A stretch of 64,000 bases of DNA from CAZMRW01 sp964568805 (GTDB lineage Bacteria; Pseudomonadota; Gammaproteobacteria; Methylococcales; Methylomonadaceae): assembly GCA_964568805.1 (NCBI GenBank), contig CAZMRW010000010.1:10369-74368 (forward strand). Reading direction: 5' to 3'. Position numbers and translations under genes: made by a program. Positions within the stretch are counted from its first letter, which is position 1, and every line of letters starts with the position of its first letter. Below, in pieces: positions 29,183 through 37,906 of the stretch. Under the pieces are notes generated by a model. The model was not told where the DNA came from and searched no databases. It saw only the letters and a program-made list of their open reading frames with translations.

Positions 29183-30145
29183 TTAATACCCTACCTCGAC
29201 TGCAATCAATGAAATTGCAGCCCTTTTAGTGCATCTTAGCCACAGGGACAAGGTTGAATATCCCGGATCGATAGAAGGGTCCTCAATCAGATAAGTTTCC
29301 ATAAAGGGTGCCCCTTGTATGGTTTTTTCCGTTAATAATTCTTTATTGGCATGCTTATTGTTTTGCGTATCCCAGCCACTGCTCACCAACTTGAGCATGA
29401 TCTTGTCCTCATTCAGTGATCCGGCGATTCTAAAACGTAAAATTTTATTGACAGAAGGCGGTAGTACAATTGTCATCGTGCCTGCCGCACCCACGTCTTT
29501 TTTACCCTCCGGGCTGTCAATTTTAGGTGAAACCGCCTCAGTAGGGCCTACCCGAAAAGAGGGAGGAATTTCAGTTTCCTTATCAGGAATGGTAATCAGC
29601 GGGATAGGGTGAAATGGCATTCTTACCCAGCCAGGCGCCAAAATCGTGCCCGCATATTGCGTGCTTGAATAATCGATGGCGTCAACCGAGATTTTCTTTT
29701 GCGAGTCAAGTTTCACTCGCGCCAGCAATACTTCCGATGGATCCTCTTTTGCCGTTGCCGTCACGATGACCGCAAATTCGGGAATTGAATTGGTCTCGAC
29801 TATGCTTTTTTTTGCGGCGCCCTCGTTTGAATCGTCTTTCGGAAACAGCAGGCTGACGTTGACAGTCTCATTGGGCCCGAATTCGGACAGATCGATTTCC
29901 TCTGCGCTTTCAAGAAATATTTCCTGTCCTGAATGATCTATGGCGTAACCGGGAAGCACGGTCACCAAAATATCGCTTTTGCGAACGACTTCGAGTCCTC
30001 TGACGACACCGCTGCCGTGTAATTTCAAGTTATGTCGCCGACGCGCCCTGATATGATAATCCTGCTCGGCAAGAAAATCCTTTTCGACCAGTAACTGACC
30101 ATTGAAGTAATTGGGCCGAGTTTCTATCTGTTGTTTCTTTTTCAT
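29183..30145 (-). CDS. Conserved NGQ-motif protein at the 3' end of the eCIS operon
   Basis: 320 aa. The N-terminus has the pattern RPNYFNGQLLVEKDF, EQDYHIRARRRHN, LHGSGVVRGLEV and PGYAIDHSGQEI. I recognise this from proteins encoded with phage-tail-like and contractile injection gene clusters, where it is probably a baseplate or accessory structural part; the biochemical role is not established. The C-terminal half looks beta-rich without a named domain. GGAGGG stands 8 bp before the ATG. It is the last minus-strand gene before the convergent FHA gene and is separated from the gpI-like gene by 114 bp. Confidence 0.75.
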   Translation of the reverse strand: MKKKQQIETRPNYFNGQLLVEKDFLAEQDYHIRARRRHNLKLHGSGVVRGLEVVRKSDILVTVLPGYAIDHSGQEIFLESAEEIDLSEFGPNETVNVSLLFPKDDSNEGAAKKSIVETNSIPEFAVIVTATAKEDPSEVLLARVKLDSQKKISVDAIDYSSTQYAGTILAPGWVRMPFHPIPLITIPDKETEIPPSFRVGPTEAVSPKIDSPEGKKDVGAAGTMTIVLPPSVNKILRFRIAGSLNEDKIMLKLVSSGWDTQNNKHANKELLTEKTIQGAPFMETYLIEDPSIDPGYSTLSLWLRCTKRAAISLIAVEVGY

Positions 30146-30259
30146 ATCAAGACCCTCCAGGTTTACGGTCTAAAATTGCTTTGCCACGATTCCTTGAAAA
30201 CAAGAAACTACGAAAATCATTAATAAGTGTTCGGCTTTTCATGACGTATGAGTGTATTC

Positions 30260-30889
30260 TCACTGTTTATTAAATATATATTCCAGTTGATATGCCGTAT
30301 GTGCAGGTTTGGCCGAGTCGATAATTGAACATATAATTTTCAACAAATCATCTTCCTGCCAATTTTCAATGGCATAACTTTGTTTTGGAAGCTGCAGTTT
30401 TACAGAAAAGTAAAACGGTATATCGCCGCCCAGACGTGTGTCCTTGCCGATTCTCGACTGCCCCACCGTCATGGTGGGTAATGCTTCATCATTAATGGTG
30501 ACCTCAATTTCCGGGAAGAATAGCTTCAGGATTTCCAGCAGGTATTGTTTGGTTCCCCTTAATCCATATAAAGGCACAATGTGGGCGATAATATTCCGGA
30601 ATCGCTCTTCAGGCATCACATGACAATGTTCGAGCGCGACCCATTGAGCCAGCCATGGCAAGAAATCGCCGGGTGTCCTATCAAAAGTACCCGCATCTGT
30701 TTGCCCCGGTTTTGGATTAAAAAAATGAGGTATGCGGGCGATAATCCACTCCAATCCCAGATTTTCAGGATGGCAGTTTGTGGTCCCGAACAGCACATCA
30801 TCAAAGGCAGCCAGCAGCACCCGAAGATCTTCTGATTCGTGGTAGATCTCGGGCAAATGCCGCAGCAGTATATCGGTTTCATTCGACAT
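30260..30889 (-). CDS. Phage tail protein I-like baseplate component
   Basis: 209 aa, resembling the TIGR02242 phage-tail domain family. Motifs are LRHLPEIYHESEDLR, the RTPGDFLPWLAQWVAL segment, RFRNIIAHIVPLYGLRGTKQYLLEIL and a beta-rich end. Such proteins sit at the outer baseplate (wedge region). AGGAG precedes the ATG, and the gene begins 2 bp after the stop of the small baseplate J gene. It is the expected partner of the two J-like proteins upstream. Confidence 0.85.
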   Translation of the reverse strand: MSNETDILLRHLPEIYHESEDLRVLLAAFDDVLFGTTNCHPENLGLEWIIARIPHFFNPKPGQTDAGTFDRTPGDFLPWLAQWVALEHCHVMPEERFRNIIAHIVPLYGLRGTKQYLLEILKLFFPEIEVTINDEALPTMTVGQSRIGKDTRLGGDIPFYFSVKLQLPKQSYAIENWQEDDLLKIICSIIDSAKPAHTAYQLEYIFNKQ

Positions 30890-30891
30890 GA

Positions 30892-31980
30892 TCAGCTTTC
30901 TCCTGCCTTTGTGCCGGACTTATCGTCAGCGCCGATTGTTTGTATATCCTGTTCCCGGACGACGATTTTGAGCAATTCGTAAGGCTTGAGCATGATGCCT
31001 GCGATTTTTCCTCTGCCATCCGGTATTATCCGGTTATCATCGGATAATTTTGTGCCAAGCAGGGTATCTTCACTCACGGTAGATGAAATACCGATCTGAA
31101 TACCAATGACAGCTTGATCGGAATATAGATCGTTTTCCGTTAGTGACAGGCGCCGAACTATGATCGTGTCGATGTAATCAACACCGGGCACATGCTCGAT
31201 AGCGTCGTATACTTCCGAAAGATAAAGATTGCGGCCGAACGGCCAGCCCGATTGATTCGGGCCATCTCCCCCAACCGGATTGAAATCATGGTTGAGTGTG
31301 TCCTGGACTGATTGTTTTACATTTTCCCAGGACGCATCGAAGGTGTGTTTTATCGTGACGCTCAAAGCCAGCCAGACATAGCAGGGCTTGACGATATGAA
31401 GCCGCGTTGTGAGCAGTCGTTTTGGCTCCAGATCATGGTAAACTTCCTGAAGCAATTCGTCGTAGCTCACAGGAATTTTATCGCGGTCGGCAACGACGAT
31501 CAGGCTGACGTGTCCCGGACGAATCTCATCGCGGTCTGCGGGAGCGGCCGCCAGATTTTTTCCATCAACACAACGAACCCGAATGGATTGATGGTCGCCA
31601 CAGACTCTCAAGGCGGATGCTCTGGCCAAATATTCATAATCTTCGCTGGTGACGGCCCGTTGACGATGCTTTAAGTCCACTACGGCTTGTTGAATGCGCC
31701 GTTCTATATCTTCAAGTGAACAGGTTTTCAACTCCTCGTCATTGACGCCATCGGGGCCAACGAGCAATCTTAAAAAATTGATTTTATTTTCCCGGCCAAC
31801 ACGATCCAGGCGATAGATGAGCATCTCGGTAAAATACGCCAACAGCTCGATCAACGTAATGCCGGGGTCGGATGCGTTGTGATTAGTCCATGATGGCGCA
31901 TAGCGCGGAATCAGGGAGACCGCCTCCGTTACCAGATCGCTGTAGTTTCTATCATCCAGATTAGGTAGTTGCAAAGGCAT
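30892..31980 (-). CDS. Baseplate J-like protein (smaller copy)
   Basis: About 362 aa. The N-terminal SWTNHNASDPGITLIELLAYFTEMLIYRLDRV is the classical baseplate assembly signature (cut here: HNASDPGITLIELLAYFTEM). Later segments are AVTSEDYEYLARAS, PGHVSLIVVADRD and VYDAIEHVPGVDYIDTI. It forms baseplate wedges with the larger J-like protein encoded upstream. The ATG at 31980 is chosen over a TTG two codons upstream because the conserved region starts soon after. No strong ribosome site is visible for either. Confidence 0.88.
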   Translation of the reverse strand: MPLQLPNLDDRNYSDLVTEAVSLIPRYAPSWTNHNASDPGITLIELLAYFTEMLIYRLDRVGRENKINFLRLLVGPDGVNDEELKTCSLEDIERRIQQAVVDLKHRQRAVTSEDYEYLARASALRVCGDHQSIRVRCVDGKNLAAAPADRDEIRPGHVSLIVVADRDKIPVSYDELLQEVYHDLEPKRLLTTRLHIVKPCYVWLALSVTIKHTFDASWENVKQSVQDTLNHDFNPVGGDGPNQSGWPFGRNLYLSEVYDAIEHVPGVDYIDTIIVRRLSLTENDLYSDQAVIGIQIGISSTVSEDTLLGTKLSDDNRIIPDGRGKIAGIMLKPYELLKIVVREQDIQTIGADDKSGTKAGES

Positions 31981-32025
31981 AATCAATTAACCGCTGGTAA
32001 CGTTCATGAATCGTTTTTTCCTGTC

Positions 32026-35000
32026 TTAAGCTAATTTGATACGGTGCTTTCCGGAACAAATCAAAAAATTGCCGTTGTCCAGCAAGCCCGGTCGTTCTTC
32101 TTCATAAACGATCTGCAAAGATCGTACATACTCCAGACCTGGTACCGATTCCAATAGCGCAAATAAATCCGATTGATGAGGGATTGCGCCGAAATCCCAT
32201 CCTTGGGCTTGCTCTCCCCCTGTCAACGGGTGTAAAAAAACGTCCAGCCGGGCCCGGCAGTCCATGGCCATATCCGACTCTCCAGTCTCATTCGAAGGCA
32301 CAATCACGGCTTCAACATTGATGCGTACGTACTCCGGACCCAGCACAATCAGGGTGGTTCCTTGTACGCGTAACGGATCGATATATTTCCAGGTACGGCG
32401 CAGCAAATCCAGCGTCGGCCGGGGAGCGGGCTGAGTGATATTGGGAACGATCACCAGGCTGACAACACCCGGCATTATTGAATTTGTCGAAGCAAGTTCA
32501 AGATCCCTAAGCGGATAACATTTGGCACGAGCCACCTCCGGCGATCCGTTTTTGGCGATATCCTGATAATCTTCGGCAGTGATAGCCAGGCCCCGGTGTC
32601 TTAATTTACGGGAGCCGCGGAAATAGACTGAATTCCAGCCCTCGATATCCAGACCGCCATAAGCGGCTTCCGGATTGACGACTGAAGCAACCATAGGCAA
32701 ACTGCTGCGCAACTGAGTGATGCTGTTGATAGGCTTGTTGCCCACTGTTCCGCCGCCGGTTTTATAGCTGCGCAGGCGAATATTGTTGGCGCCTAACGGC
32801 GGCAACATGCCTTTCACGCCATTACCGAAGCGGATTTCGCCGCTTAATCGCTCAACCATGAAATGCCGGTCGCTATGATCGGATTCCAGAAAATCATCAA
32901 CCTCATGCCAGCGGACCCAGAGGTCCTCGCCTGTTTGGCCATCCTTAAAACCCTCGATGGCGTCATTGCCTTCGTCCCTGGCAATTCTGGCCAATTCGGA
33001 CGCCGCCGGTATTTGAGGTTCTCTGACTTCCAATATCAGTTTATCAAGTATCGGCGTACGGGCAGAGTAAAAAACCTGATTTGGAGTACCATTACCGGAA
33101 CCCAGAATTTCGTTTTCCAGCGTCACAGCCTGCATCGCCAGCGTCGTATTTAACAGCACGTGCCGTAAAACGGGTTTGCATTGATATTCCCCGGCCAGCC
33201 AGATGGCGCGAACCCAGTAAAGTGAGTCATCTCCGCCCATTGATGTTGCTTTTGAATCCCGACAGGCGATGTCATCCGGCAGCAACAAGGAAACTACGCC
33301 CGTCACATTAAATGACTGGGTTTCGTCTTTGACATTGCACGTCTCCCAGGATTTGCCATTCCAGCATTGCCAGCTGACAGCCGGAAACAGTTGGTCGCCC
33401 CGGTAAACGATTTTATCGGCAGTATGTCCGATTCGGACATATAAATCCAGCCATCGACCTGCAATGATGTCTTTGTCTGTCGCTGTAAAGCCGAAATATA
33501 AAGCCTTAAGAGGATGATAGCCGACCCTAAAAGGGGTAATATTTCCGGCGTTAGCGGGATCGATGGTTTCGAAAACAAAATCATTATAGGCGATCACTGT
33601 TTGAGGCGCTATGGGGCCCATTTTTTTTGAGGATCTAATCGAGATCGAGGCGATGGCTGGCGGCGCCAATGTCGATGCCATATAATGAACGCCCTGTGCC
33701 GATCCTTGCTGAGCATTGAACTGAATACTTTCCGGGATGCCGTAATGACCAGAAATCAACCGGACCCGAAGCCAGTCGCCCGGCAAGCCGTTGACCAGCG
33801 TTTTTTGCGATGTCTGAGGAATGCTAAACGATAGCGTCCCGTCCTCTGTTAACGCTTGTGTAGCATCGGAACATGTCAAAAATTCCCAACGGCCGCCATT
33901 CCAATATTCCCACCGGAGCACCGCCTTGCCGCTTTGATTGGCCCTTCGAATCGGCGGATCTTTTTTCCCTGACGCCGGATTGGTCAATTTAATGTCAAGA
34001 GTGACTTCAGTGTCCGCTTTTGTAAACACGGTGCTGTTGAGATATAACACATCGCCAAACTGGGGCCTCTCTCCCAACGGATAGAAATCCTTGCTTAAAT
34101 CAACCGGTAACGTATTGAAAAAAGCGGTATCGATTTTGGCATCTTCGAAATCTGCATACCCTGTGATTTCAATTTTGCTCAAGACGGGTAAATGCATCCG
34201 CGACATTTTTCGAGCTTTATCACTGGTCCAATGCTCCGGTTCCAATAAGCGGCACGACAGCCAGTAGCCATCGGTACCGCCCCGGTTGGTCATTTTCCAC
34301 TTTGGCAGATTGTTAAAAACAATGAAGCCGCTATGGCTCAGGCCAAAGGTTGTATCCTGATCGGGCACGATGATCTGGTCTTCGCCGTCTGTCTCTATCC
34401 ACCATTGCAAATGACGTGGCAACGCCCCCATGCTTTGCTGACCGATCGAAAAAAACAGCTGGAGGCTGGATAGGGCATTGGCTGCCAAAGATTCTTCTAA
34501 AGCAATATAAAACTCATGCGCCACCGGCAGTGTCCCTTTAAACGGGAACGCGCCTGCTGCGTCGTATTGGCCTGGAGATACCAATGCGCTAAGGTCAGTG
34601 TAACGGTCTTCCTGGGTATCGAGCGCCATCATTTTATGCAACTCGGCCCTTGTCAAGGTCAGATCCTGAGTCGTTTCAAATACGACCGGTGCGCTTTCTC
34701 CTTCGCCGGGCGGGGCTGTCACTTTTGTGTATTTGGGAACCACGATGGCTTTATTGGCAGCGCTTTTAACCGGTGTAAAAGTTAGTGGAACTCGTGCGGC
34801 AATGGGCGGATTTCGGGAGACGCCAAGATCATTTAAAAAGGCGCGATAGTTTTTTTCCGGCACCCGATTCAGGCGGGCGATGATTAACTCGCAATAACGA
34901 GCGAAAATCCGTACCAGAGCCTCGCCCAAGGGATCGTGATGGGCATCGGCCAGGCCTGCCTGATGCTTCACCCGGTTGGCTATTTCTTCGGCAGTGCGAG

Positions 35001-35028
35001 CATCGATCTTGGGTATTTGCGTGGCCAT
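32026..35028 (-). CDS. Large baseplate assembly protein (Afp11/J-like)
   Basis: 1000 aa, of the putative baseplate assembly protein type (TIGR02243-like). The N-terminus has HHDPLGEALVRIFARYCELIIARLNRVPEK (key part: LGEALVRIFARYCEL). Mid-region beta domains follow. The C-terminal J-like part has RLSGEIRFGNGVKGMLPP, RKLRHRGLAITAEDYQ, RAKCYPLRD and LFALLESVPGLEYV. It is expected to form the wedge core of the eCIS baseplate. The start overlaps the gp25 stop as TAATG. Its length fits the Afp11/Pvc11 family. Confidence 0.9.
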   Translation of the reverse strand: MATQIPKIDARTAEEIANRVKHQAGLADAHHDPLGEALVRIFARYCELIIARLNRVPEKNYRAFLNDLGVSRNPPIAARVPLTFTPVKSAANKAIVVPKYTKVTAPPGEGESAPVVFETTQDLTLTRAELHKMMALDTQEDRYTDLSALVSPGQYDAAGAFPFKGTLPVAHEFYIALEESLAANALSSLQLFFSIGQQSMGALPRHLQWWIETDGEDQIIVPDQDTTFGLSHSGFIVFNNLPKWKMTNRGGTDGYWLSCRLLEPEHWTSDKARKMSRMHLPVLSKIEITGYADFEDAKIDTAFFNTLPVDLSKDFYPLGERPQFGDVLYLNSTVFTKADTEVTLDIKLTNPASGKKDPPIRRANQSGKAVLRWEYWNGGRWEFLTCSDATQALTEDGTLSFSIPQTSQKTLVNGLPGDWLRVRLISGHYGIPESIQFNAQQGSAQGVHYMASTLAPPAIASISIRSSKKMGPIAPQTVIAYNDFVFETIDPANAGNITPFRVGYHPLKALYFGFTATDKDIIAGRWLDLYVRIGHTADKIVYRGDQLFPAVSWQCWNGKSWETCNVKDETQSFNVTGVVSLLLPDDIACRDSKATSMGGDDSLYWVRAIWLAGEYQCKPVLRHVLLNTTLAMQAVTLENEILGSGNGTPNQVFYSARTPILDKLILEVREPQIPAASELARIARDEGNDAIEGFKDGQTGEDLWVRWHEVDDFLESDHSDRHFMVERLSGEIRFGNGVKGMLPPLGANNIRLRSYKTGGGTVGNKPINSITQLRSSLPMVASVVNPEAAYGGLDIEGWNSVYFRGSRKLRHRGLAITAEDYQDIAKNGSPEVARAKCYPLRDLELASTNSIMPGVVSLVIVPNITQPAPRPTLDLLRRTWKYIDPLRVQGTTLIVLGPEYVRINVEAVIVPSNETGESDMAMDCRARLDVFLHPLTGGEQAQGWDFGAIPHQSDLFALLESVPGLEYVRSLQIVYEEERPGLLDNGNFLICSGKHRIKLA

Positions 35029-35429
35029 TAAACAGCACCCCGTTGCAAATAAAACGGATAGACCAGATTAAATCGATTGTCAGTGGTCCTGACCCGGTAT
35101 ATGACGTTAATCAGCAACTCTTCACCGTATTTTCCCGATGCTGCGGCGTCAACGTTCAATACCTCAATCCTCGGTTCCCAAATACGCAAGGATTCTTTTA
35201 CTTCAAATTTCGCTGCGCCAATGGTGGACGCGTTGTTAACGGCAAAAACAAGGTCATGAATGCCGCAACCGAAACCAGGGCGCATCACTCTTTCCCCTTT
35301 GGCTGTGGAAAGAATTATCCAGATTGCTTGATGTATGCTGTCTTCATACTCGGCTTCGGCGATACACTGTTTTTCACTGTTGATTTCAACGGGGAATTTC
35401 CAGCCGCGGCCCAGGAATTTTTTAGACAT
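35028..35429 (-). CDS. GPW/gp25-like baseplate protein
   Basis: 133 aa. It begins MSKKFLGRGWKFPVEI and has the gp25 hallmarks AEYEDSIHQAIWIILST, KGERVMRPGFGCGIHDLVF and RIEVLNVD. gp25 is the wedge protein that nucleates sheath assembly at the baseplate. The start at 35429 is preferred to the longer frame from 35471 because AAAGGG lies 8 bp upstream and the family begins here. The four bases of overlap with the next gene support an operon. Confidence 0.93.
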   Translation of the reverse strand: MSKKFLGRGWKFPVEINSEKQCIAEAEYEDSIHQAIWIILSTAKGERVMRPGFGCGIHDLVFAVNNASTIGAAKFEVKESLRIWEPRIEVLNVDAAASGKYGEELLINVIYRVRTTDNRFNLVYPFYLQRGAV

Positions 35430-35493
35430 TTTTCTATACCCTTTGTTGATTTCCAAGTAATGACAAAACACTCTGCTTAAAAAATAGTACCCG

Positions 35494-36141
35494 TCAATTT
35501 AAATTTATTAAGGCTCCCTTAACGGTGACTTGAGCATTGGCTTTTAGATCCATCGTACTTGTAGCCTCTATCTTAACGTCTGCTTTGGAGTTCAATTCGA
35601 TGCCGACTGCACTGAGGGTCAATTTACCTGTCGCCGATTTAATCTCGATATCGGAGTTGGCTTCTATCGACACCGTGTTTTTTGCTGAGTCGATGATTAT
35701 TTTGTTGTTTCCTGTTTTATCAATAATTTCAATTGTTTCCTGACCGTCCTCGTCGTTCAGGCGGATAATGTGGCCGCTGCGTGATTTGATCGTGCGATGG
35801 TTATTTTCCCCATTCTGGTTGGTTTCAGGAGGCTGATCTTTGCCATTCCAAAGAGAACCTATGATGTAGGGTTGATCTATTAGTCCGTGTTCGAATGCGA
35901 CCAATACTTCATCGTCGACTTCAGGTAAAAAATAGGCGCCTCGATCATTGCCCGCCATAAAGGTTGCCACCCTGGCCCAGTTGCTCTCATGATCCTGGTT
36001 AAGCCACGGAAAATGGACTTTGACACGGTGCATATTGTCAGGATCCTGGTTATTGGTCACAATGCCAACGACCACGCCGTAAAAACGGTCATTGAAACCT
36101 GCAATCTCAAATAGTTTTCTAAGGGGCTCATGATTTATCAT
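35494..36141 (-). CDS. gpV/gp5-like baseplate spike with beta-helical needle
   Basis: 215 aa. The OB-fold N-terminal half has FYGVVVGIVTNNQDPDN, HRVKVHFPWLN, WARVATFMAGNDRG and DEVLVAFEHGLIDQPYIIGS. The C-terminal half is a repetitive beta-helix (HIIRLNDEDG, EIIDKTGNNKI, SIEANSDIEI, LNSKADVKI). This is the membrane-piercing spike tip of VgrG/gp5 and Afp8 types. No PAAR cap gene was seen. The start overlaps the gpD stop (ATGA). Confidence 0.92.
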   Translation of the reverse strand: MINHEPLRKLFEIAGFNDRFYGVVVGIVTNNQDPDNMHRVKVHFPWLNQDHESNWARVATFMAGNDRGAYFLPEVDDEVLVAFEHGLIDQPYIIGSLWNGKDQPPETNQNGENNHRTIKSRSGHIIRLNDEDGQETIEIIDKTGNNKIIIDSAKNTVSIEANSDIEIKSATGKLTLSAVGIELNSKADVKIEATSTMDLKANAQVTVKGALINLN

Positions 36142-37211
36142 GTGGCATCCCTCCTAAATGAAAAAGCCGTACGATAGCCCCTGCCGGGCTTGTAGGAATG
36201 CTCGGTTCCGGTCACATAATAACGGCCGCTAAAGCGCGTCCCAAGGCCTTCAATATTAATAAACGTACCGGCGCGCAATTCAGGGGAACCGATTGCCACC
36301 CCGTCGCCTATGACATAGTGTAATGACATCTCTTTGAACCAGCCCTTGGCAAGTTGATCGGCTTCAGCTTGTGAGCCTACCGCCAAATGGGTCGAGATGC
36401 CTCCCGAATTGCCCGGAAACGCCTTGCGCACCATCGCCGGACCTGATGTCGGGGCATTAATCAAACTGTCAGCATCGCCGACTTGAGATTCTGCAAGGAC
36501 TGCTTCCTTTTTTTTAGGATCCCAGCCTTGAACCGCGACATTTTCCAGTTGGCCGACCGTCGATAATCTGGGATAAAATTCCAGCAATTCCACCTCCCGG
36601 CTTAATGTCAGTATCTCTGTACTGTTATTTTGTCTCGGACGAAAATACAGCGTCTTATCGCTTACCCCCACTTCATACCCGATTCGATTCGCCCGCTGCC
36701 GCAAAAACTCCAAATCGGTCTGATTGTGCTGGAGAACATAGGCCATGGTGACCTTTGTGTCTGTTACGTCGAGCTTTAACCCATATTTGCCCGCGATCTG
36801 ACTCGCAATATCGCTGTCTTTCATGTTAACAAAGGATTCTGTTTTTCGTTTTCTCATAATCCGATGCCCCCGGTCGTAACCGAGTATCGTCAGAACAGGG
36901 GGCTCATCGTTGGAGAATTCAGGTTCCAGTCCGGTAATTTCGCCTTTAAACAGCGTTTTTAATTTGTTAGCATAACCCATTTGAATTTCAACGACGTTGC
37001 CTTCTTTAAATAGATCATCGTCGATCCATTTGACTTTCATTTGCGTTCCATCCCAACACAACAAGGTAACGGCAAAAGTGCCGGTCGTATTAACCTCCTC
37101 GGACACCGTGGCGGCAATCAAATCGGCCCTGGCTGCAGCAGGCAAATCCTGCTCATTGATGCGCACCAGAATTTCGGGGGCCAGGGTATCGAATTCTCGC
37201 CGGTTAGTCAT
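36138..37211 (-). CDS. Phage late control gpD/gp27-like hub protein
   Basis: 357 aa. Hub domains are recognisable from LAPEILVRINEQDLP, QMGYANKLKTLFKGEITGLEPEFS, GYDRGHRIMRKRKTESF, VLQHNQTDLEFLRQRANRIGYEV (key part: QTDLEFLRQRANRIGYE) and the C-terminal YVTGTEHSYKPGRGYRTAF. With the separate gpV-like spike it forms the central hub that is fused in VgrG and Afp8. It is adjacent to the LysM adaptor. Confidence 0.92.
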   Translation of the reverse strand: MTNRREFDTLAPEILVRINEQDLPAAARADLIAATVSEEVNTTGTFAVTLLCWDGTQMKVKWIDDDLFKEGNVVEIQMGYANKLKTLFKGEITGLEPEFSNDEPPVLTILGYDRGHRIMRKRKTESFVNMKDSDIASQIAGKYGLKLDVTDTKVTMAYVLQHNQTDLEFLRQRANRIGYEVGVSDKTLYFRPRQNNSTEILTLSREVELLEFYPRLSTVGQLENVAVQGWDPKKKEAVLAESQVGDADSLINAPTSGPAMVRKAFPGNSGGISTHLAVGSQAEADQLAKGWFKEMSLHYVIGDGVAIGSPELRAGTFINIEGLGTRFSGRYYVTGTEHSYKPGRGYRTAFSFRRDAT

Positions 37212-37213
37212 GG

Positions 37214-37906
37214 TTACGGCTTCCGGCCAGTTAATGTTGACAGTAACAACAAGGTGCCGGGTATCAATGTCCGCGGATCATCGATACCGTTTTCGGAAGC
37301 AATTTGCTTCCACAATTTCGGATCATGACATTGCTTGGCGGCAATGTTGCTCAGGGTATCGCCGAGCTTAACTTCGAGCGTTTTCGCAATACCTGACGAT
37401 TGGGCAGGCGGGGGATTAAGTTTTGTATAATCTGTCCACCATTCCATGAAGGTACAACCTAGTTTTGCTCGTACCGGTATGCCCTGCTCGGTAAATAGGG
37501 TAAATTGCTGTTCCAGTTGCTGTAAAACGCCCTGAAAGAAATATCCAGACTCGCCCCAGGAAAGACGGCAGACTGGAGGGCGCGGCTCATCAGGGCCTTT
37601 TACCGTGATAAGACGATAGATTTTATCGGTATACTCCGTTCGTACATCTTTGTCTTTCATCTCCGGATCGTCAGGGTCAAAGGTATCAAATATTAAGTCC
37701 AGCTTTAGAGTCCGTGGATTGGCATTGGTAAACTGTAGCTCGGGACTATTGCTTTCTTTGGGGTCATGCGGTTTCCAATTGGCCGATTTGCTAAACACCA
37801 GTTTATCCGGGTTGAACAAGGCCGAAAATGATCCGTCGAATACGAGATTGTCAGGCGTGCTCTTTGTAACATCCTCAACTGTGATCGCTAATTTGGCTAA
37901 GCCCAT
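37214..37906 (-). CDS. LysM-domain tail adaptor (Afp7/gp53-like)
   Basis: 230 aa. The N-terminal domain has FNPDKLVFSKSANWKPH, DLIFDTFDPDDPE and VCRLSWGESGYFFQGVLQQLEQQFTLF (key part: GYFFQGVLQQLEQQFTLF). The C-terminal LysM is at about 178-226 (LEVKLGDTLSNIAAKQ, DPRTLIPGTLL). In eCIS and phage tails this protein joins the inner tube to the hub. It overlaps the end of the 965-aa gene by 10 bp. Confidence 0.9.
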   Translation of the reverse strand: MGLAKLAITVEDVTKSTPDNLVFDGSFSALFNPDKLVFSKSANWKPHDPKESNSPELQFTNANPRTLKLDLIFDTFDPDDPEMKDKDVRTEYTDKIYRLITVKGPDEPRPPVCRLSWGESGYFFQGVLQQLEQQFTLFTEQGIPVRAKLGCTFMEWWTDYTKLNPPPAQSSGIAKTLEVKLGDTLSNIAAKQCHDPKLWKQIASENGIDDPRTLIPGTLLLLSTLTGRKP